DNA of 64,000 bases. It comes from Bog-756 sp963699055. Lineage in GTDB: Bacteria; Actinomycetota; Acidimicrobiia; Acidimicrobiales; RAAP-2. The position numbers and the translations under genes are program-made. Below are positions 1-7,823 of this stretch, in pieces. Positions within the stretch are counted from its first letter, which is position 1. Every line of letters begins with the position of its first letter. Where the stretch lies: NCBI GenBank assembly GCA_963699055.1, contig CAVOTA010000002.1, positions 620,001 through 684,000 on the forward strand, in the 5' to 3' direction. Below the pieces are notes generated by a model, which was not told the origin of the DNA, ran no database searches, and saw only the letters and a program-made list of their open reading frames with translations.

Positions 1-452
1 ACGCAGTCGCCGCCGGCCAGGCGGGCCTCGTCGAGATCCGGGCCCGCCACCACCACCCGGTGGTCGAGGAGGGCGTCGGCCAGCACCAGTGTGCCCGGCA
101 CGCCCCGGACCGAGCCGTCGAGACCGAGCTCGCCCACGAAGGCCAGACCGGCCACGGCCGACGGATCCACGACACCGGAGGCCACGAGGACGCCGACCGC
201 CACCGGCAGGTCGAGGCCGGCCCCGGCCTTGCGCATGCCGGACGGGGCGAGGTTGACGGTGATCCGGCGGCGCGGCCACGGCAGGCCGCTCGAGACCAAC
301 GCGGCCCGCACCCGGTCGCGGGACTCGCGGACGGCGGCGTCGGGCAGTCCGACGATGGTGAGGCCGGGGAGGCCGTTGGACACGTGCACCTCGACACGGA
401 CGGCACGGCCGTCGACACCGAGGAGGACGGCGGAGGGGATGGTGGCGATCAC
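1..452 (-). CDS. comM: ComM/YifB family Mg-chelatase-like AAA+ ATPase, N-terminal part (runs off window)
   Basis: The first 150 residues of a ComM/YifB protein, an AAA+ helicase that promotes branch migration during natural transformation. The visible part is the N-terminal Lon-protease-like fold that precedes the ATPase domain: it has the conserved stretches GLPGLTIVGLPDAAVRE and ITVNLAPSGMRKAG and the DLPVAVGVL segment. The GTG start at 452 gives the usual family N-terminus (MIATIPSAVLLGVDG). The ATPase Walker motifs lie beyond the left edge. In many bacteria comM directly follows yraN; here yraN ends at 13769, so about 13 kb of other genes separates them. A TAGGTT box at 567-572 could be its promoter, leaving a leader of about 110 nt. 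Confidence 0.9.
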   Translation of the reverse strand, partial: MIATIPSAVLLGVDGRAVRVEVHVSNGLPGLTIVGLPDAAVRESRDRVRAALVSSGLPWPRRRITVNLAPSGMRKAGAGLDLPVAVGVLVASGVVDPSAVAGLAFVGELGLDGSVRGVPGTLVLADALLDHRVVVAGPDLDEARLAGGDC

Positions 453-603
453 GGTGGCTCCCGACGGTCGCGGGGCGGCTCGGGAGGGCCCCGCCGGTTC
501 CCCGGACGACACGTCGGACGCCAGGTCCGGGACGTGGTGCCTGCGGCCCTCGAGGCACCGGGGCGAACCTAGGCGCGAGGTGCGACACCGGTGGGGGCGA
601 CGG

Positions 604-623
604 CCTCCCCACCGGTGGGGAGG
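604..623 (-). terminator. 20-bp perfect palindrome, candidate terminator hairpin
   Basis: CCTCCCCACC/GGTGGGGAGG is a perfect inverted repeat with no loop, lying 52 bp beyond the stop of the leftward G1 peptidase gene. It is followed by two GTGGCCCACC direct repeats (623-632 and 644-653) that can also pair with neighbouring GGTGGG. There is no U-tract, which is common for terminators in high-GC actinobacteria. A protein-binding operator is the alternative. Confidence 0.4.
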
Positions 624-674
624 TGGCCCACCCGGACGGCCCCGTGGCCCACCTGGTGGGAACTCGTGCCGCCC

Positions 675-1457
675 CTAGCGATGCTTCCAGGTGTTCGAGA
701 AGTTGTGGCCGGCATTGGTCAGGGCGCTGGTCGTCGAGTCGACGATGCCACCCTTCTTCATGGTGATCGCCGCCGCTCCCACCGCCGAGAGCGAGCTCCC
801 GTCGATCGTCGCATTGGCGTACGTCACCTTCCCGAAGTCGGCCAACGGCAGGACCGTGCTGCTCGACGGGGCCTCGGTGATCACCTCGGCCGAGCGTCCC
901 TTGGCCGTGGCACTCGATTTGGTGATGGACTTCGTCCACCCCTTCGTGGCGTCCGTGATGGTCATGGTGAACGACGTACCCGACTTGGTCACCGAAGCCG
1001 TCAGCTTGTCGCCCGGGGCCACCGGGTTGCCGAAGTTCACCGGGTAGGCCGGATACATCTCGTACCAGGCGTAGTACTTGGGCGTCGTACCGCTGCAGTC
1101 CGAATCCGTGCCGGTCTGCTCGACCGTGTTGTCGCCGTCCCCGTCGAGTCCGACCCAGAACGATGCGTAGCTGTTCGGGTCGCCACTGCAGGCGACGGGA
1201 GGCTCGGTCCAGGACGCCTTCACGCTCGTGACCGGTTGACCGGCCAGTGCGTACCCCGACCAGTTGGTGGAGGTCGAGCCGTTCTGGCTCGGGGCCACTC
1301 CTGGCACCGGAACCGGGCCCGGGACCGGGATCATCGGGGCGCGAACGGGCGGGGGTGGCGCGGCGGCCGCCATGGTGCCTCCGGCCAGGGTGACCGGAGC
1401 CACCACCGCCACCGTTCCTGCCACGGCCATGGCCATGGCCAGTGAGTGTCGTCGCAC
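675..1457 (-). CDS. Secreted G1 family (eqolisin-like) glutamic endopeptidase
   Basis: A secreted peptidase of the G1 family, whose catalytic pair is Gln and Glu. From the GTG at 1457 it is 260 residues: a signal peptide (hydrophobic residues about 6-32), a Pro/Val linker (34-57), then a beta-sandwich domain opening with NWSGY (65-69). Candidate catalytic residues are Q114 in TVEQTGTDSD and E195 in AEVITEAP; W101 in FWVGLDG and YYAWYEMYP are also typical of the family. The start was chosen for its AGGGG-containing upstream purine run and because the signal peptide follows directly; a longer GTG start at 1526 is less likely. TAGGTT at 1498-1503 is a plausible -10. It is transcribed with the kelch-like gene just upstream (22 bp of clear sequence from its longer form). 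Confidence 0.8.
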   Translation of the reverse strand: MRRHSLAMAMAVAGTVAVVAPVTLAGGTMAAAAPPPPVRAPMIPVPGPVPVPGVAPSQNGSTSTNWSGYALAGQPVTSVKASWTEPPVACSGDPNSYASFWVGLDGDGDNTVEQTGTDSDCSGTTPKYYAWYEMYPAYPVNFGNPVAPGDKLTASVTKSGTSFTMTITDATKGWTKSITKSSATAKGRSAEVITEAPSSSTVLPLADFGKVTYANATIDGSSLSAVGAAAITMKKGGIVDSTTSALTNAGHNFSNTWKHR

Positions 1458-1548
1458 AGATCCACCGTCCCCTCGTGATCCGAATACGTCAGCGGTCAAC
1501 CTACCCCGCACCTTCCCGCGCCGCACGGGTGCGCCGTCCGGGCAGTGG

Positions 1549-3711
1549 TCAGCTCACTGTCACCGTCACCGGTGCCGACGAGATGCCGTTGGCCACCACT
1601 TCGATCTCACTGGCGCCTGCCGGGGTACCGGAGGGGACGCTGAACTCGGTCGAGGACCGGTCACCTGGTGCGATCGACCGGTTGGACTGGCCGAGGGTGC
1701 GGGAGTAGGTGCGGGCGAAGACCACGTCACCGGTGGCGAGATTGAGGATCTTGACCAACGGGAAATTCGTGGCGTCCTGCTCGTCGTCACCGAAGGCCCC
1801 TCCCTGGGTGAGCCCGTTGAGCTGGGTTCCCGACAGGGCGTACCGGCCGCCGGGTGCGAGCGAGGCCGGGACGTCCGAGATCGTCGGCGCCCACGACGAC
1901 TGGGGCAGTCCGGTGTCGGTGTACACGGCGAGCAGGCCGTCGGTCTGCGCCAGGATCTGGCCCGTGGGGAGATCCATCAGGTAGTTCCCCTCGTCGCTGT
2001 GGAAACTGCTCGATCCCGGGGCATCGTTGGCGATCTGTTTGAGGCTCGACCCGTTGAAATCGAAGAAGTGCAGCGGCGGGTGCACACCGGCACCTCCTTC
2101 GGCGAGCACGTCACCATCGGGCAGGACCACCGACGGGCCGTCGATCTCCGAGTACTGCTGGTCCGTCTCCGGGCCGGTCGTGACCGTCGACAGGGTGATC
2201 GGGAAGTTGAACGCCTGCGATGCCGACCACGAATTGGACGATGTGTTGTACAGCGCGTTGTACCCGCTGGCGCCGGTGGCGAAGAGCGTCCCGTTCGGTC
2301 GCAGCGCTTGGGCGCCCGTCTCGGCCGAGTTGTAGCAGTTGCAGTCGAGACTCTCCGTCACCGATGTCCCACCGGACACCAGCGGTCCGGACGTCGTCGC
2401 CCCCGTGGCGGTGGCGGTGTCGGTGAACGCCTTGGCACTCACGTTCGCCGCGGTCGTCGTGTACGTCCCGATGCACGTCATGGTGGCGCCCGGGGCGAGC
2501 GTGCTCGACGGGCACGAGGGGAACGTCAGACTGGACGCGACGGATATGCCGGTGATCTCCGTCGTGCCCCGGTTGGTCACCAGGTAGTCGAATCCGATCG
2601 GTTGGTCGGAACGCTGGAAGCCATCGGATTGCGCCTGCTGCTGCCCGCATTCGGCCAGGCTCAACGTGTGGGACCCGACCGGCGAGCAGCCGTTCGCCAG
2701 GATGACCGGCGTGTAGCCGTCAGTGCTCCAGTCGCCGGTCGATGGCGAATAGATCTCCACGAGCGAGTGGTCCAGGCTGTTGAAGCCATTTCCCACCCAG
2801 GTCAGGTCATAGGTGAGGACGTTGCCGTCGGGGAGGAGGTTCCATCCCTCCTCGTCCATGTCCTGGTCGGACTTGTTGCACCCGGTCGGCGTCCACGTGA
2901 GCCTCGGCTCGTTCAGCAGGAAGGCGCACCCCGGAGAGGTGTTGCCGAGCATGAATTGGCCGTCGGGCAGGATCACACTCTGGAGGTCGCCTCCTCCGAA
3001 CCCGCTGGACGGGGTGGCGAACGGTGTCCACACGTTGGTGACCGGATTGTAGATGGTGGCCTGCTTGGTGAACGTGGTCCCACCTCCCGTCCCGTTGTAC
3101 TCACCACCGACGACCACGACCTTCCCGTCGGGCAGCACCGCCGAGGCGTAGTACGTGGGCGCATAACCGCTCGGGAGCATCGAGGCCATCGCCGTCCAGG
3201 AGCCGTCGAACTGCCCGGAGCCGTTGAAGTAGCAGCCGCGGCTGTCGGCATGCAGCCGGAACCAGGTACCGGTACTGCTGTCCTGCACCATGATGGTGCC
3301 GTCCGTGAGCTGGAGGATCTGCCCCGCGAAGAACCCCGAGGGCTCCAGGGACGGGATGGTGGTGGTGATCGACTGCCAGGTGCCGTTCGCCGCCCCGCAG
3401 ATGGTCGTCCCGCTGGCCGCCGGTCGTTCGGGAGCGAGGCCGGACGCCGACGGCACGAGCGATGGCACAGGCACCGGAGGAAGATCGACCCTCGGCGTCG
3501 AGCCGATCCCTTGTGAACCGGTGCCCGGTTGACCGGCGGCGGCCACGGCGACGGATCCGAACAGGGCCAGGGACGCGGCGGCCAGGACGACCAGGGGGGC
3601 CCTGGTCACCATGCCGACCCGCGAGCGGCGCCGGCGCACGCCGTGTCCCCGTCCGGCTGTCGGCGCCGGCGACGAACTGCGGTCGTCTCCACCACGGGTC
3701 CGCGTTGGCAT
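1549..3711 (-). CDS. Large secreted kelch-type beta-propeller protein with an inserted Ig-like domain
   Basis: A 720-residue exported protein. Residues about 34-60 form a signal peptide (MVTRAPLVVLAAASLAL, cleavage near AVAAAG). The rest has repeated blade motifs such as VLPDGKVVVVGG, ILPDGQFMLG, LLPDGNVLTYD, RPNGTLFATG and VLPDGDVLAEGG, as in galactose-oxidase/kelch propellers. At about 365-455 the propeller is interrupted by a DUF11-like surface module (VTNRGTTEITG, LAPGATMTC, ATATG). The C-terminus (about 630-720) is Ig/IPT-like, as in galactose-oxidase-like proteins. I do not see the copper-site Tyr/His set clearly, so enzyme activity is not claimed. The start is supported by GGGAGGAA just upstream of the ATG. 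It precedes the G1 peptidase in the same direction; a shared extracellular role is inference. Confidence 0.75.
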   Translation of the reverse strand: MPTRTRGGDDRSSSPAPTAGRGHGVRRRRSRVGMVTRAPLVVLAAASLALFGSVAVAAAGQPGTGSQGIGSTPRVDLPPVPVPSLVPSASGLAPERPAASGTTICGAANGTWQSITTTIPSLEPSGFFAGQILQLTDGTIMVQDSSTGTWFRLHADSRGCYFNGSGQFDGSWTAMASMLPSGYAPTYYASAVLPDGKVVVVGGEYNGTGGGTTFTKQATIYNPVTNVWTPFATPSSGFGGGDLQSVILPDGQFMLGNTSPGCAFLLNEPRLTWTPTGCNKSDQDMDEEGWNLLPDGNVLTYDLTWVGNGFNSLDHSLVEIYSPSTGDWSTDGYTPVILANGCSPVGSHTLSLAECGQQQAQSDGFQRSDQPIGFDYLVTNRGTTEITGISVASSLTFPSCPSSTLAPGATMTCIGTYTTTAANVSAKAFTDTATATGATTSGPLVSGGTSVTESLDCNCYNSAETGAQALRPNGTLFATGASGYNALYNTSSNSWSASQAFNFPITLSTVTTGPETDQQYSEIDGPSVVLPDGDVLAEGGAGVHPPLHFFDFNGSSLKQIANDAPGSSSFHSDEGNYLMDLPTGQILAQTDGLLAVYTDTGLPQSSWAPTISDVPASLAPGGRYALSGTQLNGLTQGGAFGDDEQDATNFPLVKILNLATGDVVFARTYSRTLGQSNRSIAPGDRSSTEFSVPSGTPAGASEIEVVANGISSAPVTVTVS

Positions 3712-3915
3712 GGGTTCCTCCCAGTGGCGACAGGACTGGGGGCGCCGGCCATGGTGGCCGAACGGACGCGATCACTCGTAGTCCCGCCGGTACTCGCGTG
3801 TTCACTCTCGCATCGGTGCCCGGACGTGTCAATCGTCATCACTGCGAGCGCGCTCCGGGCTCGTCGTTCGAATCCACCGGTGCGGCGCAAGATTTCGACC
3901 GGCCCTCCGGACCGG

Positions 3916-3944
3916 TTGACGCTTCTGACCTCTTCACGTACGGT
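3916..3944 (+). promoter_or_regulatory. Sigma-70-type promoter of the collagen-like gene pair
   Basis: TTGACG (3916-3921), a 17-bp spacer and TACGGT (3939-3944) form a near-consensus housekeeping promoter. The predicted start lies near 3951, just upstream of the candidate GTG at 3956 and about 38 nt before the TTG at 3989. Confidence 0.6.
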
Positions 3945-3988
3945 GCAACTGCCGGGTGGTCCACCCGGATCGGAAGGCGGGCAGAATC

Positions 3989-4909
3989 TTGGCAAAGCGA
4001 TCCAAGCGCCGGGCCGGTATGGCGGTGACACTGGCGGCGGGCGCCGCGGCAGTCGGTGTCGGTGCATCGGGCACGGCCGGAGCCCAGGTGCGGCCTGCAG
4101 CGGCTGCCGCCAAGATTTACGCCTGCTACTCGGACTCAACCTCTGCCCTGACGCGACGGGCGACCAACACGGCGTGCCCCGCAGGGGAGTCACCCCTGTC
4201 GTGGAGTTCGGCCGGCCCCCAGGGTGCGACCGGACCGGCCGGTGCCCAAGGGGCGATGGGTCCACAGGGAGCACCGGGTCCGCAGGGGGCGACGGGTCCG
4301 CAGGGGGCACCGGGTCCGCAGGGGGCGACCGGCGCGACCGGGCTTGCCGGGACGATCAACGACTACGACCGGATGACGTTCGAGAATGCCGTGTCCCTGG
4401 CATCGTTCAACGCCGGCGGCACGGTGATGAACGTCATCCCCGGCGGCCATGTCACCGGGGTGTTCAACGTCGTGGCCACCGCGGACATCACCCAGTACCA
4501 CCTGGTCGCCGCATGCAAGATCCGGGTCGAGTCGGAGGGCAGCCGCTTCTTCTCCTCGACGCCCTACGACTATGCGAACCGTAGCTACGGGAGCGGGACG
4601 ATCGCCGAGACCGGCGTCGTGGACGCCAGCGAGCGGAGCTCGATCTCCGAGGTCTGCTACGGCAACGCCAAGACGTCCAGTGCCGAGTTCGCCAGTGCCT
4701 ATGCCGGCGCCGACATGACCGCGGTCCAGGTGACGCACGCATCCGGCACACGCACCGCCGGACTCAAGCGAGCCGCATCGTCCGCCCTCAAGGCGACCCG
4801 GCCGTCCAACATGTTCGTCAATCCGTTCACCGACTTCCACTCGGTGCGCCATCAGCCGGCCATCGGTGCCGCCGCCCCCGGTGGTACGACGGGCACGGCG
4901 GGCGGCTGA
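3989..4909 (+). CDS. Exported collagen-like protein, first of a tandem pair
   Basis: A 306-residue protein with a basic N-terminus and an export signal (AKRSKRRAG, then hydrophobic AVTLAAGAAAVGVG, cleavage near AGAQ). A short module with ACYSDSTSAL and CPAGESPLSW follows, the type that often precedes collagen-like tails in actinobacteria. Fifteen uninterrupted Gly-X-Y triplets (4214-4348, mostly GPQ, GAT and GAP) come next, then a globular C-terminal domain of about 175 residues shared with the next gene (ATADITQYxL, CxIRVxS, ASxYAGA). The TTG start was chosen because it matches the length of the paralogue; a GTG at 3956 adds eleven residues. Probable role: trimeric surface or matrix protein. 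The ligand is unknown. Confidence 0.8.
   Translation: MAKRSKRRAGMAVTLAAGAAAVGVGASGTAGAQVRPAAAAAKIYACYSDSTSALTRRATNTACPAGESPLSWSSAGPQGATGPAGAQGAMGPQGAPGPQGATGPQGAPGPQGATGATGLAGTINDYDRMTFENAVSLASFNAGGTVMNVIPGGHVTGVFNVVATADITQYHLVAACKIRVESEGSRFFSSTPYDYANRSYGSGTIAETGVVDASERSSISEVCYGNAKTSSAEFASAYAGADMTAVQVTHASGTRTAGLKRAASSALKATRPSNMFVNPFTDFHSVRHQPAIGAAAPGGTTGTAGG
4214..4348 (+). repeat. Gly-X-Y coding repeat of first collagen-like gene
   Basis: Fifteen 9-bp units, many near-identical at DNA level (variants of GGTCCGCAGGGGGCG). Such tracts tend to gain or lose units by slippage. Confidence 0.85.
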
Positions 4910-4913
4910 GTCC

Positions 4914-5819
4914 GTGGGTCGACCGACGCGTCGCAGAACCGGAGTGATGGTTGCCCTCGCCGCGGGCGCGGCGGGAATGGCCACCATCGGGGTGGGCGGT
5001 TCGGCGACGGCTGAGGCCCAGTCGGACCCGGCGGCGGCGGCGAAGATCTTCGCCTGCTACTCCGACGCCACCGGTGCCCTCGATCACGCCACGAGCGCAA
5101 CCTGTCCGACCGGCCAGACATCCCTGTCGTGGAACGCCAGCGGAAAGGCGGGTGCCAAGGGACCGCAGGGGGCACAGGGGGCGAAGGGACCCCAGGGGGC
5201 GAAGGGACCCCAGGGGATGAAGGGACCGCAGGGGGCGCCCGGGCCACAGGGCGCTCCCGGGGCTCCGGGTCCCGACGGCGCCAGCCAGGACTTCAACAAC
5301 GTCACCTTCCAGAATGCCGTGTCGATTGCGCCCTTCAGCGCCGGCGGCACCGTCACCAACGTCGTCTACCCGCAGTCACGGGGACCGTACAATGTGGTGG
5401 CCACCGCCGACATCACGCAGTACCGACTGCCGGCGGGCTGTGAGATCCGGGTGGTGTCGCGAGGCGGAGGCACGTTCTCGTCGACCCCGATGAACTACAC
5501 GAACCGCGATTCGGGCGGCAGTGCGACACTGACCCAGACCGCAGTCGTCAGCACCAGTTCGTCCAGTGGCATCGAGCAGGTCTGCTTCGACGACAGCAAG
5601 TCGTCGGGGAACCAGTTCGCGAGCCTCTATGCCGGGGCCGGCTTGACCGCGGTCAAGGTGACCGACGCAACGGGCACCAAGACCGGCAGCGGGGACTGGC
5701 AGAAGCCCGCGGACAGCAGGTTGGAGTCGCTCCGGCCGTCCAACCGGTTCGACAATCCGTTCGCATCGTTCAAGGGAGGCCACCATTCCCGAGCGGACGG
5801 CACCTCGGCCAAGGGCTGA
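4914..5819 (+). CDS. Exported collagen-like protein, second of a tandem pair
   Basis: A 301-residue paralogue of the preceding gene, starting 4 nt after its stop and therefore co-transcribed. The GTG at 4914 gives GRPTRRRTG, a hydrophobic segment and an ATAEAQ cleavage region; an earlier in-frame start at 4866 would overlap the upstream gene. The ACYSDATGAL...CPTGQTSLSW module is followed by sixteen Gly-X-Y triplets (5142-5285) and the same C-terminal globular domain. Unlike the first copy, its triplets are lysine-rich (GAK, GMK), so the two stalks differ in charge. Duplication followed by divergence of the stalk is the simplest reading. A hetero-trimer of the two products is possible but unproven. 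Confidence 0.8.
   Translation: MGRPTRRRTGVMVALAAGAAGMATIGVGGSATAEAQSDPAAAAKIFACYSDATGALDHATSATCPTGQTSLSWNASGKAGAKGPQGAQGAKGPQGAKGPQGMKGPQGAPGPQGAPGAPGPDGASQDFNNVTFQNAVSIAPFSAGGTVTNVVYPQSRGPYNVVATADITQYRLPAGCEIRVVSRGGGTFSSTPMNYTNRDSGGSATLTQTAVVSTSSSSGIEQVCFDDSKSSGNQFASLYAGAGLTAVKVTDATGTKTGSGDWQKPADSRLESLRPSNRFDNPFASFKGGHHSRADGTSAKG
5142..5285 (+). repeat. Gly-X-Y coding repeat of second collagen-like gene
   Basis: Sixteen triplets, with GPQGAK and GPQGMK units rich in lysine, encoded by near-identical repeats of the type AAGGGACCCCAGGGGGCG. Confidence 0.85.
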
Positions 5820-5849
5820 CCTCCCCACGTCGGCGATGTCCCCCGCGCC

Positions 5850-7109
5850 TCAGCAGAGCAGCGGCCCGCCCTGGCGAGGGCCGTCCTTGACGGACATCAG
5901 GTTCGCACTGACGTAGGCGATGTCCAGTTCCTCGTGGGCCGGGGATTGATATCCCGTGCTCAGGTGGCTGACCTGCAACCGCGCGTCGAGATCGGGAATC
6001 GCGTCGTGCAGCGCCTGCTGGGTCAGGTACATGAAGCTGTTCTCGTTGTAGTACGCGACCGCGCTCGGATCCTGGAACGCACCCCGACCATCGGTGCTCG
6101 GCGTCTGTGTGAGTACCAGTCCCGCGTGGGCGCACACCCGGTAGAGCTCGTTGAACAGGCCGGCCCGATTCCCCACCCGTTGCAGCACGTCGTACGCCTT
6201 GACGAGGCCGACGCTGTCGTCATCCGCGGCGATCGCCGGCGCATCGCCGTCGACGGTCACGTCCTCGTACCGGTCGTCGGGCTCGTCACCGATCCAGATC
6301 GGCGTCCGCAGCCGCAGGCACCGCAGTCCTCGCCGCGAGCACCAGGCGACGGCGAGCCGTTCGATGTGGCGGCGGTAGTTGACCACCGTCTGCACCTGGA
6401 TGGCGGCATTGATGCGCTTCTCGAGCTGGGTCATCCGGGGGTGGATCCGCTGGAGGTAGAGGCAGCGCTCGATGTGCCGGAACTCACCGACCTCGTAGAG
6501 TCGGACCATCAGATCCTGGTCGTCGAGGAACTCCAGCCCGGCATCGTAGCCGCCCACCTGCTCGTAGGCCGACCGACGGAACGCCCGGACGTGGTTGGGC
6601 GAATACCAGATGTAGCCGAGGTTGTGGGGCGTGGGGTCCATCGCATGGCAGCGGTCGAGAGACTGACCACCGAACGTCCCCTGGCTGTAGATCCAGCCGT
6701 TGGCGAGGTCGAACCGGTCGTGGTTGGGCGATCCGTCCTTGTCGATCTGCGCCCAGTCGGAGTAGGCGAACACCACATCCTGATCCTTGAAGGCATCGAC
6801 GAGCTGGGCCAGGCAGCCCCGCGCCAGCAGATCGTCGTGGTCCAGCTCCACGAGCAGCTCGCCGGTCGCCAGTCCGCACGCCGCCCGCTTGAGTGCACCC
6901 ACCCCCTTCTGCTTCGCCGGGGCCCGGCTGATACGTACCCGCTCGTCGGGCTCGGCAGGCCTCCACGGGGCGGCCTTGCCGTTGAGCAGCACGATCCACT
7001 CCCAGTTCTCGAACGACTGGTCGGCCAGCGACCGGTAGGCGTCGTCCAGGTAGCGTGCGTCGTGACTGGGGGTGAACACCGACACCAGAGGCGGTCCGGG
7101 CGCGCTCAC
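5850..7109 (-). CDS. Family 2 glycosyltransferase fused to a methyltransferase-like C-terminal half-domain
   Basis: A 419-residue predicted cytoplasmic enzyme. Residues 1-230 are a GT-A family 2 glycosyltransferase: PLVSVFTPSH strand, NWEWIVLLNG, and the metal-binding LDHDD at 89-93. Residues about 295-419 resemble the C-terminal half of class I methyltransferases (KAYDVLQRV, FNELYRV, TPSTDGRGAFQDP, YYNENSF), but the preceding region lacks an obvious glycine-rich SAM motif I. The GTG start overlaps the stop of the upstream TPR lipoprotein gene (GTGA), so the two are translationally coupled. Neighbouring collagen-like proteins or a surface polysaccharide are possible acceptors; this is inference. 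Confidence 0.8.
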   Translation of the reverse strand: MSAPGPPLVSVFTPSHDARYLDDAYRSLADQSFENWEWIVLLNGKAAPWRPAEPDERVRISRAPAKQKGVGALKRAACGLATGELLVELDHDDLLARGCLAQLVDAFKDQDVVFAYSDWAQIDKDGSPNHDRFDLANGWIYSQGTFGGQSLDRCHAMDPTPHNLGYIWYSPNHVRAFRRSAYEQVGGYDAGLEFLDDQDLMVRLYEVGEFRHIERCLYLQRIHPRMTQLEKRINAAIQVQTVVNYRRHIERLAVAWCSRRGLRCLRLRTPIWIGDEPDDRYEDVTVDGDAPAIAADDDSVGLVKAYDVLQRVGNRAGLFNELYRVCAHAGLVLTQTPSTDGRGAFQDPSAVAYYNENSFMYLTQQALHDAIPDLDARLQVSHLSTGYQSPAHEELDIAYVSANLMSVKDGPRQGGPLLC

Positions 7110-7702
7110 GGCGAGGACGTGGTCGAGGGCGACGGGGACTGGTCCCGCAGGGGTGCCGGCGCCGACAGGTCCGCCAGGTACGCCGGCGGGATCGACGACC
7201 GCAGACCCGGGTCGAGCTGGACCGCCTCGCGGAGGTCCACCCCGGCGGTCGCCTGGAGCCCCTGTTGAGCCTCGGCGAGACCGAGTCCGAGGAACGTGGA
7301 CGGTGTGGCCGCCTTCATCGAGATCACCTTGCGGTAGTAGTAGATCGCCAGCGGACGATTACCCGTCGAGTAGATCGTCGCCATGTTGTACATGGCGGGC
7401 ACGAGGTCGGGATCGACGGCCAGCGCACGGCGGTACTGGACGAGGGCATCATGGTCGAGGTGCTCGGCCTGGTAGGCAAGGCCCAGGTCGTAGCGGGCGG
7501 TGGCATTCGTCGGTGCCTCGGCCACAGCCCGTTCGAAGAGTTGGACCGAACCGTTGAAGTCGGACTGCTTGTAGGCGGCACTTCCGGCACCCAGCAGCGT
7601 GGCCACGTTCGGCGACGCGGTGGGGGTCGAGCCGCAGCCGACCAACGACGCGCCCGCGACCAGGATCGCGATGGCCGCTGCCACCGGCCTCGTCCTCACC
7701 AT
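7106..7702 (-). CDS. TPR-repeat lipoprotein
   Basis: A 198-residue lipoprotein. It has a basic start (MVRTRP), a hydrophobic stretch and a lipobox LVGC with the lipidated Cys at 23. About four tetratricopeptide repeats follow (for example ARYDLGLAYQ, ALVQYRRALAVDP, PAMYNMATIY), then a Ser/Pro-rich tail. The start at 7702 has a strong GGGAGGCGG ribosome-binding site; longer in-frame starts upstream would place the signal peptide internally. It is the first gene of a two-gene operon with the glycosyltransferase. Its likely role is a scaffold on the outer face of the membrane. Confidence 0.8.
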   Translation of the reverse strand: MVRTRPVAAAIAILVAGASLVGCGSTPTASPNVATLLGAGSAAYKQSDFNGSVQLFERAVAEAPTNATARYDLGLAYQAEHLDHDALVQYRRALAVDPDLVPAMYNMATIYSTGNRPLAIYYYRKVISMKAATPSTFLGLGLAEAQQGLQATAGVDLREAVQLDPGLRSSIPPAYLADLSAPAPLRDQSPSPSTTSSP

Positions 7703-7810
7703 GTGCCGCCTCCCTGGAGCACCGCCACCACCCCGACCGCGGCATCCCCGGTCACCGGGCGGGTGCTCGGGACGAGCCACCATCACCGGGACGTTCTGCC
7801 CGGGCAGCAC

Positions 7811-7816
7811 TATAGT
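7811..7816 (+). promoter_or_regulatory. -10 box (TATAGT) of leaderless sulfotransferase mRNA
   Basis: TATAGT followed by 7 nt and the GTG start at 7824. The expected transcription start coincides with the start codon, and no ribosome-binding site is present. Confidence 0.5.
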
Positions 7817-7823
7817 CCCCGCG

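Noticed and set aside
60..678. Long plus-strand open frames opposite comM
   Set aside because: They are antisense shadows of a clear comM N-terminus; the translations are Arg/Gly/Pro-rich with no family features.
1264..3516. 750-codon plus-strand open frame
   Set aside because: It lies opposite the kelch-like protein gene and reads as low-complexity Arg/Gly-rich sequence, as expected for antisense frames in high-GC DNA.
4214..5285. CRISPR-like repetitive DNA
   Set aside because: The repeats encode in-frame Gly-X-Y triplets without unique spacers.
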